From Candidatus Melainabacteria bacterium (GTDB lineage Bacteria; Cyanobacteriota; Vampirovibrionia; Caenarcaniphilales; Caenarcanaceae): a DNA stretch of 38,596 nucleotides. The stretch is taken from contig DUDU01000102.1 in assembly GCA_005110395.1 (NCBI GenBank), positions 1 to 38,596 on the forward strand. Reading direction: 5' to 3'. The position numbers and the translations under genes are program-made. Under the pieces are notes generated by a model that saw nothing but the letters and a program-made list of their open reading frames with translations, had not been told where the DNA came from and did not search any database. Positions 25,122-33,241 of the stretch are shown here, one piece after another. How positions within the stretch are numbered: position 1 is the stretch's first letter; each line of letters opens with the position of its first letter.

Positions 25122-26063
25122 ATGGTTCAATACGATGATTTCTATGAAATTTTGGGCGTGCCTCGAAATGCTGATGACGCACAAATCAAAAAAGCCTTTC
25201 GTAAACTAGCCAGACAATGGCATCCAGATAGCAATCCTAATAATAAGGTGGAGGCAGAAAATAAATTCAAGAAAATAAATCAAGCACATTCAATACTCTC
25301 TGACCCAGAGAAAAGAGCTCAGTACGATCGGCTGGGCCATATGCCTCATGGTAGTGAGTTTAAGCCTCCTCCTGGTTTTGACCCTAATTTTAGTGGAACA
25401 AATGCTGGCAATTTTGCTGATTTGTTTGAAATGCTTTTCAGCTCAGGCTCAATGGGCGGAGGAAATTTTGGAGGTTCGTCTAGAGGGGCTAATCCCTTTG
25501 GCAATCAAGGTTTTGGTAATGCCTTTGGAGGGGCTCAAATTAAGGGAGATGATGTCAGTTCCAATTTAGTTCTTACTTTGGAAGAGTCTTTTCATGGGGT
25601 AAGCAAAAGGCTGAATTTTGGAAAGCTTGGAACTGTTGAAGTAAAAATCCCAGCTGGTGTTGTTGATGGAAATAAAATCAGGCTTTCTGGCAAGGGGAAT
25701 CCAAGCCCTTATGGTGGGCCGTCTGGTGATTTATTCCTCATTATTCATCTTGCAAAGCATGCTCATTTTGTTTTGAATGGTGAAAATATTGAAAGCAGCT
25801 TATCTATTTCAATTACAGATGCTGTTTTTGGCTGCCAGAAGAGTGTACAAACTTTGTCTGGACAAATAGATTTGACTATTCCATCTGGTATTCAAAGCGG
25901 GCAAAAGCTGAGACTTACTGGACAGGGCTGGACAAAAAAAGGCGGCGGAAAAGGTGATCATTTGTTGCAAATTTTAATTAAAGTACCAAAAACTCTTTCA
26001 GATCAGCAAAGAAAATTATTTGAAGAATTAAAAGAACTTGAAGCAAATGAGCAGACAGCTTAG
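25122..26063 (+). CDS. DnaJ-family co-chaperone, CbpA type
   Basis: Stimulates Hsp70 (DnaK) and presents substrates to it. The 313-residue product has an N-terminal J domain (about 4-70) with HPD at 34-36, a Gly/Phe/Asn-rich linker (about 85-140), and the two-part C-terminal substrate-binding region with VEVKIPAGVVDGNKIRLSGKG (split by the usual repeat) and IDLTIPSGIQSGQKLRL. The CxxCxGxG zinc repeats of DnaJ are absent, which defines the class B (CbpA/DnaJB1-like) type. ATG start. No dnaK or grpE is nearby. Confidence 0.9.
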   Translation: MVQYDDFYEILGVPRNADDAQIKKAFRKLARQWHPDSNPNNKVEAENKFKKINQAHSILSDPEKRAQYDRLGHMPHGSEFKPPPGFDPNFSGTNAGNFADLFEMLFSSGSMGGGNFGGSSRGANPFGNQGFGNAFGGAQIKGDDVSSNLVLTLEESFHGVSKRLNFGKLGTVEVKIPAGVVDGNKIRLSGKGNPSPYGGPSGDLFLIIHLAKHAHFVLNGENIESSLSISITDAVFGCQKSVQTLSGQIDLTIPSGIQSGQKLRLTGQGWTKKGGGKGDHLLQILIKVPKTLSDQQRKLFEELKELEANEQTA

Positions 26064-26226
26064 ATAATTCATATATTGGCTTTAAGGGATTTCTGAAAAA
26101 CATTTCCTCGCAAGTAACTCTGAAGCACTCTTTTTGAGTCCCTTCGGGGGTGGGGGCGAAAGATTCGAAATTTATAGAAGTTTCTTTTAATGAACTGAAT
26201 CGAATAAAAAATCATCAAGTGTAACT

Positions 26227-27165
26227 ATGAGCAAAAAGATTTTATTAATTGGCGGAACAGGCTTTATTGGCAAAACCGTTTTAGATAAATTACTTCATCT
26301 AACTAGCTATCAAATACGCATTTTGTCTCGCAGCAAGCACAAATCTACAGACTCACGCATAGAGTATTTTCAAGGCGATTTACTTAATCTCAATGACTTA
26401 ATAGCAGCGGTCAAAGGAGTTGATATTGTTATTCAATCTGCTCAATTCAAAGGACATCCAGTTGAAAGACCATGGCTAGGCGCTGAATACACATATTTAG
26501 GTTTCGACGCAAAAGCAACTCAAAATACTGTCAAAGCAATTGAATATTCTCAGGTGACGAATAATATCAAGCAATATATTTATCTCAGCGGTGCTGGAAG
26601 CGGTGATAACTTCAAAAACACTTCATCAAAACAATACAATTGGACAAAAGCTAAGCAAATAGCTGAATCGTCCATCAAAGATTCAGGCATTCCTTTTACA
26701 ATCTTTCGCCCTTCTTGGGTCTATGGCAAAGGCGATCAATCGATGAGCAAATTCATATTGTTTGCTAAATATTTGCCTGTTTTTCCAGTTATTGGTGATG
26801 GCAAAGCTCCTGTTAATCCAGTTTGCGTGGAAGATCTAGCTCAAATGATTATAAATTCACTCGAGAATCAGGAAGTTCAAAACAAGATAATTGAGATTGG
26901 TTCCCTACCAGAGATGAATATGAAGCAAGTTGCGCAAATTGTTTTGAAGTCAGTTGGTGCAAGTCATAAACCAATTATTTGCCATCCAAAGCCTTTGATG
27001 AAGCTAGCAGGAATATTTGCGCAATTTATACCGTTTTCTCCTATCTCACCAAACTCAGTTGAATTTTTGACAATGGATGTTCATTTGCAAAATCTGAAAG
27101 AAGAAATTTTGGGAGTTAAAATTAAATCTCTTGAATCTGGTCTACAGGAAAGTGGTTTGATTTGA
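26227..27165 (+). CDS. NAD(P)-binding protein, NDUFA9-like extended SDR
   Basis: Atypical short-chain dehydrogenase, 312 residues. The N-terminal GGTGFIG (9-15) binds NAD(P). YLSGAGSG (about 118-125), YNWTKAKQIAES (about 138-149) and TIFRPSWVYGKGD (about 158-170) follow, and the end EEILGVKIKSLESGL is typical of the group related to mitochondrial complex I subunit NDUFA9 and to cyanobacterial Ycf39-like proteins. The catalytic Tyr-x-x-x-Lys pattern is present as YNWTK. Possible role: quinone-related or electron-transfer assembly; this is inference. ATG start. The stop codon abuts an IS30 remnant. Confidence 0.8.
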   Translation: MSKKILLIGGTGFIGKTVLDKLLHLTSYQIRILSRSKHKSTDSRIEYFQGDLLNLNDLIAAVKGVDIVIQSAQFKGHPVERPWLGAEYTYLGFDAKATQNTVKAIEYSQVTNNIKQYIYLSGAGSGDNFKNTSSKQYNWTKAKQIAESSIKDSGIPFTIFRPSWVYGKGDQSMSKFILFAKYLPVFPVIGDGKAPVNPVCVEDLAQMIINSLENQEVQNKIIEIGSLPEMNMKQVAQIVLKSVGASHKPIICHPKPLMKLAGIFAQFIPFSPISPNSVEFLTMDVHLQNLKEEILGVKIKSLESGLQESGLI

Positions 27166-27167
27166 GA

Positions 27168-27240
27168 CAAAGGCGGTCTCAAGTTTTTGACGCAATACAT
27201 TGAAGGAGTTCCACTGAAAGCGCTGCTTTGAATTCTGAGT
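27168..27240 (-). pseudogene. IS30-family transposase 3' end, remnant
   Basis: About 55 bp here (GGTCTCAAGTTTTTGACGCA and on) align with the 3' end of the IS30-type gene at 28297-28542. In the minus-strand frame, EFKAALSVELLQCIASKT corresponds to the end FKTPKEAFNKLLQGVALET. It starts two bases after the stop of the NDUFA9-like gene and runs directly into the zinc-ribbon transposase start, so it is a composite scar. Confidence 0.6.
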
Positions 27241-27293
27241 CCCCTTTTAACAATCTTTACCGATTTGCATTTTGGACATTGTTTTCTTGCCAT
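27240..27293 (-). pseudogene. Zinc-ribbon transposase start, truncated (second copy)
   Basis: From the ATG at 27293: MARKQCPKCKSVKIVKRG, the same CPKC half-ribbon as at 1-111. After about 18 residues it passes into IS30-derived sequence, so the second CxxC and the rest of the transposase are gone. Confidence 0.65.
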
Positions 27294-27392
27294 TTTTTAT
27301 GTACTTTTTTACTAGTACATTCATTTTCTCTCAAATTAGTCTTTCCATCACTAGTTTCAGATATTACTAAGCGCTATTTTGTCCTTTAAGCC
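27247..27392. repeat. Dispersed repeat copy B: 5' end of a decayed insertion sequence
   Basis: 146 bp aligned with 65-209, same orientation. It includes the GTAC palindrome upstream of the transposase ATG (TGTACTAGTAAAAAAGTACA on the minus strand, about 27299-27318) and the TTTTCTCTCAAAT block. The homology ends near 27392. The trpG/pabA fragment begins within the next eight bases, which fits an insertion into that gene. Confidence 0.65.
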
Positions 27393-27399
27393 GAATTTT

Positions 27400-27507
27400 A
27401 TGATAAAAAAACCAATTTTAGGAGTTTGTCTTGGGCATCAGTGTATTGGTCAGTTTTTTGGGGCAAAAGTTGAAAGAGCCGTTTTGCCAAAACTTGTAAG
27501 TCTTTAA
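27400..27507 (+). pseudogene. Fragment of anthranilate/aminodeoxychorismate synthase glutaminase (trpG/pabA)
   Basis: Thirty-five residues, among them [20 protein letters not shown] and KVERA. This is the nucleophile-elbow segment of class I glutamine amidotransferases of the TrpG/PabA type ([23 protein letters not shown]), with the catalytic Cys in CLGHQ. The N-terminal half is missing, replaced by the insertion-sequence end. The sequence breaks off after KVERA and stops shortly after. The remains of the gene cannot function. Confidence 0.75.
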
Positions 27508-28202
27508 ATTCCTTTCGCCATATTATGCAAACCAACTAGTTCATTTAGTTGCAAGCCATCAATTGACAATGGTTTTAATTTCTGAACTAGTTCACCATTT
27601 GGAGAATAGTGATTTATATAGCAATTGCCCACACTTCCCATCGTTCTTCTTTCATACATGCTCAATAAATCATACAAACCTCTATAAAAAGCACAATCAT
27701 AATTTGGAGCTAAACTAACATTGAGTAAAGGCATGTATCCTTTTTTCAATGGTAGATTTAATTCTGAAATACTAACCATGCGACTACTAATGCACTTTAC
27801 ATCATTTCCACTCTCGTCATCTATATGTTCAAATCTTATTTTATTTGAATTTGTTCTATCAACAATAAAAAAATGAGAATGCTTGCTATTTACTTGTGGC
27901 AAAACAAATAAAGATGTTAAGTCCACTGGAAACAATCTGTCAAAATTGGAAAAAGTTTTATTTAAAAATCCTTTTGAGATTTTATCTACAAAAAATAAGT
28001 ACTTTAAACCTTGAGCTTGAATAAAGTCTTCTTGTGATTTCTCATAATTCTCCCTAATCTCATCGAATTTAGGTTGTTTCATGAAGTTGGGTACTCCAAT
28101 TTCTGTTGAGAAACCTTTGATTCCAGGGAAATAAAGTTCCGTATTATTTCTTGAGAGTTCTTGAGTAAAAAAACCTTTCCAGTTTAGGGAGTTGCGAGAC
28201 AT
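27504..28202 (-). CDS. Hypothetical protein, 232 residues, inside an insertion-sequence graveyard
   Basis: Not recognised. It is soluble, with no signal or membrane segment, and has mixed alpha/beta composition with many Phe, Asn and Ser residues. Conspicuous segments are LTSLFVLPQVNSKHSHFFIV (about 95-114) and APNYDCAFYRGLYDLLSMY (about 166-184). Its stop overlaps the end of the trpG fragment by three bases on the opposite strand, and an IS30 remnant lies upstream. The position suggests it arrived with, or was trapped by, mobile elements. The intact 232-codon frame argues that it is still, or was until recently, a gene. ATG start without a Shine-Dalgarno sequence. Confidence 0.55.
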   Translation of the reverse strand: MSRNSLNWKGFFTQELSRNNTELYFPGIKGFSTEIGVPNFMKQPKFDEIRENYEKSQEDFIQAQGLKYLFFVDKISKGFLNKTFSNFDRLFPVDLTSLFVLPQVNSKHSHFFIVDRTNSNKIRFEHIDDESGNDVKCISSRMVSISELNLPLKKGYMPLLNVSLAPNYDCAFYRGLYDLLSMYERRTMGSVGNCYINHYSPNGELVQKLKPLSIDGLQLNELVGLHNMAKGI

Positions 28203-28296
28203 ACTTTTGTCTAATATTTGCCAGTACTGTAATACTCATTCCAAGGCCTTTCAAAACCAATTCATATTAACATGTTCCCACTTTAAAAGGGTGGTC

Positions 28297-28542
28297 TCAA
28301 GTTTCTAACGCAACACCTTGAAGGAGCTTATTGAAAGCTTCTTTTGGAGTCTTGAATTTAAGTACCTGCCTCGGTCTCTCGTTCAACAGCTCCTGCACCT
28401 CTTTTATTCTTTCTTCACTGATTATACTCAAATCTATTCCCTTCGGAAAAAAGTCTCTCACTAATCCATCACGTTTTCTCAATGTTGCTCTATCAATAAC
28501 CCATTGAACTTTTTTAGCTCTAAAAACTTCACGATGAATCAT
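28297..28542 (-). pseudogene. IS30-family transposase, C-terminal fragment
   Basis: About 81 residues with RKRDGLVRDFFPKGIDLS, then ISEERIKEVQELLNERPRQVL and FKTPKEAFNKLL. This matches the C-terminal part of IS30 transposases (NGLIRxFFPKGTDFSxI ... LNxRPRKxLxxKTPxEVF). The N-terminal helix-turn-helix and most of the DDE core are missing, so the element is truncated. The flank 28270-28296 (GGTGGTCTC and nearby) is shared with the other IS30 scar at 27168. Confidence 0.8.
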
Positions 28543-28746
28543 GCGTAAGATGCTTCTGGAAGGCTTGTTTCCTTAAAAAACTTTTTATCCTTTTGCATTT
28601 ACTTCCCAATTGAGCTTACCTAACGATGCACAATGTTATCTCCTTAAAGGTTGGCTTCCTGATACTTATTGCGCCAATTATTGTTTGAGCAAAATAAACT
28701 ATTCTTCTTTAAATCCAAAGAAAACATTTGAACAGCTTAAAACTTC

Positions 28747-28883
28747 CCTTACGCAGAAATAATTATCCTGCAACCTGCGGGCACCTCTCTGCTTTATAGA
28801 GAAAGGGGGAATAGAAACTTCTGGCTCCACTCTCGCTCTAGGAGGGGGATTGGGGGTGAGGCCTTTTAAGCCTTTGCGTAAGG
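28747..28883. mobile_element. MITE-like 137-bp element with 9-bp terminal inverted repeats
   Basis: CCTTACGCA (28747-28755) and TGCGTAAGG (28875-28883) are perfect inverted repeats. Between them lies sequence clearly richer in G and C than its surroundings, with G-runs (AGGAGGGGGATTGGGGGTGAGG at about 28839-28860) and no real ORF. The G-rich core resembles interspersed repeats found in many bacteria. I saw no convincing target duplication. It lies in the 490-bp gene-free stretch 28543-29033, whose remainder shows nothing else. Confidence 0.5.
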
Positions 28884-29033
28884 CGAGTTGCAAAAATACA
28901 AAAATTGCTTCGTTTGAGTTGCTAGGTGAGCAACATCAAAAGTAGAAATGCAAGCTTATTTAATTTGGGAGCTAAATTACTTTAAAATAATGAATACAAA
29001 GAATAATTGAAAGACCTTTACTAAATTACCCGT

Positions 29034-29759
29034 ATGAATTTGACTACTATTCCGCCGCAATCTTTAGAAAAAGAGACTCTTCAAAAGCATAAGGTTTGTG
29101 TAATCAAATCACGTTTTGCAAATCTTTACAGCGTGCAAAATGCTCTTCAGTGGGTAGGAGTCGAAGCTATTATTTCTGATTCGGATGAGGAAATTTCTCA
29201 GAGTGATATTTTGATTTTGCCAGGAGTTGGTTCTTTCGCGCAGGTTGTTGAAGAGTTAGAATCGAAAAATTTAATTCAAATAATCAAAAAAAACATTGAT
29301 CTTGGTAAGCCCTTTTTGGGGATTTGTTTAGGCATGCAATTACTCTTTGAGAGAGGATATGAGGGAAATAAAATATCTCAGGGGCTTGGCATATTGCAAG
29401 GTGAAGTGATTCCAATTCCCGCTGATATTGGTGCTCGAATTCCTCATATTGGCTGGAATTCACTGAAATTTGAATCTGTAGAAATGCAAAAAGAATTACT
29501 AAATCCCTTGGAAGAATCTAGTCAAGCTGAAGCACAAGTTTATTTCGTTCATTCATTTTATTGCTCTGCTCACAATTCGTCTAATGTGATTGCAAATGTT
29601 GAAATTGTTCCTGGCTGGAAAGCCCCTGCTATTGTTGGTAAATCAAATTGTTTTGGAATGCAATTTCACCCTGAAAGAAGTGGCAAAATTGGACTAAAGC
29701 TCTTAGAAAACTTTTTGCGAATTGCGATAAAACTCCAAGGAAAGCCTAGACTAGATTAG
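29034..29759 (+). CDS. hisH: Imidazole glycerol phosphate synthase, glutaminase subunit (HisH)
   Basis: Supplies ammonia from glutamine to HisF in histidine synthesis. The 241-residue product has the catalytic triad Cys98 (FLGICLGMQ), His212 and Glu214 (FGMQFHPERSGKIG), and the oxyanion strand LPGVGSF (62-68). The N-terminus is about 15 residues longer than usual. The normally conserved first motif (IDYGxGNLxSV) reads VIKSRFANLYSV (23-34) here, so the YGxGN turn is lost. hisF is not adjacent. It is probably transcribed with uppS, 57 bp downstream. ATG start. Confidence 0.92.
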   Translation: MNLTTIPPQSLEKETLQKHKVCVIKSRFANLYSVQNALQWVGVEAIISDSDEEISQSDILILPGVGSFAQVVEELESKNLIQIIKKNIDLGKPFLGICLGMQLLFERGYEGNKISQGLGILQGEVIPIPADIGARIPHIGWNSLKFESVEMQKELLNPLEESSQAEAQVYFVHSFYCSAHNSSNVIANVEIVPGWKAPAIVGKSNCFGMQFHPERSGKIGLKLLENFLRIAIKLQGKPRLD

Positions 29760-29816
29760 GTTTCTTTATCAATCTCATCCAATCAAAACCTGAATATTAA
29801 GTCTGGATAAATAAAA

Positions 29817-30578
29817 ATGAATCAATTGAAAGAACATAATCTTAAAGACTTAAACAATATCTCTGTATCTAGTTCAGATAAAACCCATGGCGTAAAGCAC
29901 CTAGCAATTATTATGGATGGAAATCGCAGATGGGCAAAATCCAAAGGAATGCCATCAATTGCTGGACACAGAGAAGGTGTGAAAACTCTCAAAAAAACGC
30001 TTAGATATTGCAAAGAAATTGGAATTAAATATCTGACGGTTTATGTTTTCTCAACTGAGAACTGGGCTAGAGCTGAAGAAGAAGTGAAATTTCTTTTTGA
30101 TTTACTGAAACAAGTTTTGCGTGAAGAATTAAAAGATTTAATAGCTGAAGGAGGAAAACTTAAATTTATTGGCGATATTGCTTCTTTGAATGAGGGAATC
30201 AAGCAAATAATACAAACGGCGGAATCACAGACAGCAACTAATGAATCAATAAATCTGCAAATAGCTTTTAATTATGGGAGTAAAGCGGAAATTACTCAAG
30301 CAGCCCGTTCAATTGCCGAAAAAGTTCAGAAAGGTGAAATTAAGATTGATGAAATAAATGAAGGATTAATAGAAGAGCATCTTTATACCAGAGGAATTCC
30401 TCATCCTGATTTGCTCATTCGAACAGGTGGAGAGCAGCGTATTAGTAATTATTTACTTTGGCAAATTGCTTATTCCGAGATTATCGTAAGTCCTCTCATG
30501 TGGCCAGATTTTGATGAAGCCGTTTTGGATGAATGCCTGCAAGAATTTACAACTCGATCCAGAAGATTCGGAAAATAA
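29817..30578 (+). CDS. uppS: Isoprenyl transferase (undecaprenyl diphosphate synthase, UppS)
   Basis: Cis-prenyltransferase that makes the C55 lipid carrier for peptidoglycan and other cell-wall glycans. The 253-residue protein has the family's five conserved blocks: IIMDGNRRWA (31-40, Asp34 binds Mg2+), GHREG, YVFSTENW, FNYG and PDLLIRTGGEQRISNYLLWQ, with the ending RSRRFGK. The 20-residue N-terminal extension is polar and not conserved. It is downstream of hisH and ends seven bases before the convergent tRNA-Cys gene. In this window its product would be used by the WecG-type glycosyltransferase. Confidence 0.95.
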   Translation: MNQLKEHNLKDLNNISVSSSDKTHGVKHLAIIMDGNRRWAKSKGMPSIAGHREGVKTLKKTLRYCKEIGIKYLTVYVFSTENWARAEEEVKFLFDLLKQVLREELKDLIAEGGKLKFIGDIASLNEGIKQIIQTAESQTATNESINLQIAFNYGSKAEITQAARSIAEKVQKGEIKIDEINEGLIEEHLYTRGIPHPDLLIRTGGEQRISNYLLWQIAYSEIIVSPLMWPDFDEAVLDECLQEFTTRSRRFGK

Positions 30579-30585
30579 AAAAACA

Positions 30586-30656
<71 letters not shown>

Positions 30657-30878
30657 ATCAATTTTCATTAATAAATTTACAGAATTGAAATTTCAGTAAA
30701 AATTTGAGAAGAATTGAAGAAACTCAAGTATAAACTCAAATCCTCTTCCAAACAATCTCAATCTTCATTTGAGTTCGAAAATAGAAATAAAACCGGAAAC
30801 TCACTACATTTGCCAATTCCTTTACAATGTAATTCATTAATTATTTTGGCTCAAACTCTATAGTTTCTTCATTCAAGA

Positions 30879-32471
30879 ATGTTTGCAAACGCTTTTAAAT
30901 TTGATCGCAGGTTTTGGTTAGCCAATTTAATGGAGCTGTTTGAGAGGTGGGCTTATTATGGAGTTCGCGTTGGACTGTCAATTTACATAGTTTCAGCAGC
31001 ATCAATTGGTGGACTTGAATTCACTCATATTCAAAAAGGACAAATTTATTCAGCTTGGGCACTAATTCAATCTATTCTCCCAATTCTGACTGGTGGTTAT
31101 GCGGATCGTTATGGTTATAGGCGTATTGTTCTAATATCTGTTCTAGCCAAAGTTGCTGGCTATATACTTATGGCAACACAGCATAGTTATTGGGGCTTTT
31201 TGGGAGGATGTGTCCTTCTTGCCTCTGGAACCGCTATTTTTAAGCCCGCGGTGCAAGGCACAATTGCAAGTGCTGTGAATAATTCCAATTCATCATTTGG
31301 TTGGGGAATCTTTTATTGGTTAGTGAATGTAGGAGGTTTTCTTGGCTCTTGGACAGCTGGCTATTTGCAAATGTATAGCTGGACTTCTATTTTTTATGCT
31401 AATGCTTTTATTGTTAGTCTGAATTTGCTGATCCTGATTTTTTGTCTGCCCAATGAAGCAACTCTGGCAAGAGCTGAAGAAAGGAAAAATGCAAACTTAT
31501 TATTAAATAAAGATGAGCCAGATTCCAAGGAGAAAAAGTCTGATCAGGGAGTGAAAAATTCAGAAAATCAAATAGTTAATAAATCTTCCAATTTAACTTC
31601 TCTTTGGAAAATACCTATTGAAACGGTCAAAGAAATGTTTCAACCTCGGCTTATTTCTTTCTTGCTAATTTATTCAGGCTATTGGGCAGCTTATAATCAG
31701 ATCTTTGATACTTTGCCAAATTTTCTGGACGACTGGGTTCATTCATCTTCTTTTATGGTCAAACTCGGTGAAATAACTGGAAACAAAGAATGGTTGAATC
31801 AAGGATTAGCTGGTGTTGGTATCCCTAATGAATGGGTTTTGAGTATTAATTGCTTGACTTTTATTATTCTGATGTTGCCGCTTTCATGGATGGTCAAAAA
31901 TGCCAATCCAATTTTTTCAATGATTGGTGGAATAGTTTTAGTTGCATTAGGCACATTGATATTTGGCTCAAGTCAATTGGTTTCATGGAGTATTGCTGGA
32001 ATTGTTATTTTTTCCATCGGTGAAATGGGCGCTGGACCAAAGATGAGAGAATATCTGGGATTAATTTCGCCTAAAGGAAAAGAAAGCAGATATATGGGCT
32101 ATGCAAATTTACCGGAAGCCATAGGGTGGGGCTTTGGAAGCTTAATTGCTGGATATTGGTATGAAATTTATTCCGATAAACATACACTTGCTAAAAATTT
32201 GCTTAGAGATTCATATGGCTGGACAAGTGCTCAAATAACTAGTCTTTCAAAAGAAGAAATTCTCCCAACACTTCAGAACTTATTGCATATGAATAAGTAT
32301 GATTTAAGCAATTATCTTTGGGTAATTGGACATCCAGATAAAATTTGGCCGTGGTTTGTCTCCATAGCTTTGACTTCAGCAGTGGGACTTGTTATTCATC
32401 AATATGTTTTCAAGCCCAAAGGGTTCAATACCCCTAAAGACACACAAAATGCCCCAGAATTATTAATCTAA
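30879..32471 (+). CDS. POT/PTR2-family proton-dependent oligopeptide transporter
   Basis: Proton-driven uptake of di- and tripeptides or similar compounds across the inner membrane. The 530-residue protein has twelve or more membrane segments and the family signature ELFERWAYYGVR (19-30, equivalent to ExxERFxYYG). TGGYADRYGYRR (71-82), FKPAVQGTIAS and FYWLVNVGGFLG (about 144-155) follow. A long charged cytoplasmic loop (about 198-240, Lys/Glu/Asp/Asn-rich) separates the two halves. ATG start. It leads a likely operon with deoC (34 bp downstream) and the GT-C-like membrane protein. Confidence 0.85.
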   Translation: MFANAFKFDRRFWLANLMELFERWAYYGVRVGLSIYIVSAASIGGLEFTHIQKGQIYSAWALIQSILPILTGGYADRYGYRRIVLISVLAKVAGYILMATQHSYWGFLGGCVLLASGTAIFKPAVQGTIASAVNNSNSSFGWGIFYWLVNVGGFLGSWTAGYLQMYSWTSIFYANAFIVSLNLLILIFCLPNEATLARAEERKNANLLLNKDEPDSKEKKSDQGVKNSENQIVNKSSNLTSLWKIPIETVKEMFQPRLISFLLIYSGYWAAYNQIFDTLPNFLDDWVHSSSFMVKLGEITGNKEWLNQGLAGVGIPNEWVLSINCLTFIILMLPLSWMVKNANPIFSMIGGIVLVALGTLIFGSSQLVSWSIAGIVIFSIGEMGAGPKMREYLGLISPKGKESRYMGYANLPEAIGWGFGSLIAGYWYEIYSDKHTLAKNLLRDSYGWTSAQITSLSKEEILPTLQNLLHMNKYDLSNYLWVIGHPDKIWPWFVSIALTSAVGLVIHQYVFKPKGFNTPKDTQNAPELLI

Positions 32472-32505
32472 ATTTATACTGAGTTCAATTGAATGGAGTA
32501 CGCAC

Positions 32506-33168
32506 TTGAATACTGAAATTACAAACTTTAATAACTACATCGATCATACTCTTCTGGATCCATTAGCTTCCGGCGACGATATAGAAAGGCTTTGCGCAGA
32601 GGCTATTCAATATGGCTTTAGTGGAGTTTGCATTCAGCCCAAATGGGTACCGCTTGCCAGTTTTATTTTCAAGCAAACATATTTTAATTTAGCCACTGTG
32701 GTTGATTTCCCTTTTGGTGCCAGCCCCAATTCAATTCGACTTAAACAAGTTGAGCATTATATTTTGGATGGAGCTAATGAGATTGATTTAGTTGCACCGC
32801 TTGATTTGATTAAATCTCATAATTGGATTGCGCTCTTTAGTGATATTCGTTCACTTAGTCAGCTTTGTTCGACTCGTGCCAAGCTCAAAGTGATTATTGA
32901 AGTTTCACTTTTTTCGGATGAAGAAATTGTTGAAGCTGCCAAAACCTGCGCTCAAGCGGGCTGCCAAATGGTGAAAACTTCTACTGGTGTAATTAATAAA
33001 AGACCAACCGAAATCCGCGATATTGAATTGATTCAGCTAGGATTAATTGATTTTCCAGATATTGAAATTAAGGCAAGTGCCGGAATTAAAACTAGAGAAC
33101 AAGCTGAGAAATTTATTCAAGCAGGAGTTCACCGAATTGGTACCAGCTCAGCTTTGAGTATGATCTAG
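32506..33168 (+). CDS. deoC: Deoxyribose-phosphate aldolase (DeoC)
   Basis: Splits 2-deoxyribose 5-phosphate into glyceraldehyde 3-phosphate and acetaldehyde, a step of deoxynucleoside salvage. The 220-residue TIM barrel shows YIDHTLLDP near the start, the Asp of GANEIDLV (about 87-94), the Schiff-base Lys in MVKTSTGV (about 155-162) and the second Lys in IKASAGIKT (about 184-192). The start is TTG with GGAG eight bases upstream; an ATG just before it runs into a stop at once. It lies 34 bp after the transporter gene. Confidence 0.93.
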   Translation: MNTEITNFNNYIDHTLLDPLASGDDIERLCAEAIQYGFSGVCIQPKWVPLASFIFKQTYFNLATVVDFPFGASPNSIRLKQVEHYILDGANEIDLVAPLDLIKSHNWIALFSDIRSLSQLCSTRAKLKVIIEVSLFSDEEIVEAAKTCAQAGCQMVKTSTGVINKRPTEIRDIELIQLGLIDFPDIEIKASAGIKTREQAEKFIQAGVHRIGTSSALSMI

Positions 33169-33241
33169 GAAATTTATAAAACAAATACAGCAATTAGTAA
33201 ATTGTCTTCTCTGGATTTGTTTAGCTCGATATACTGGTGAA

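Noticed and set aside
28699..28893. Minus-strand ORF of 64 codons
   Set aside because: It lies in the G-rich repeat element; its Pro/Arg-rich translation is the usual artefact of such repeats.
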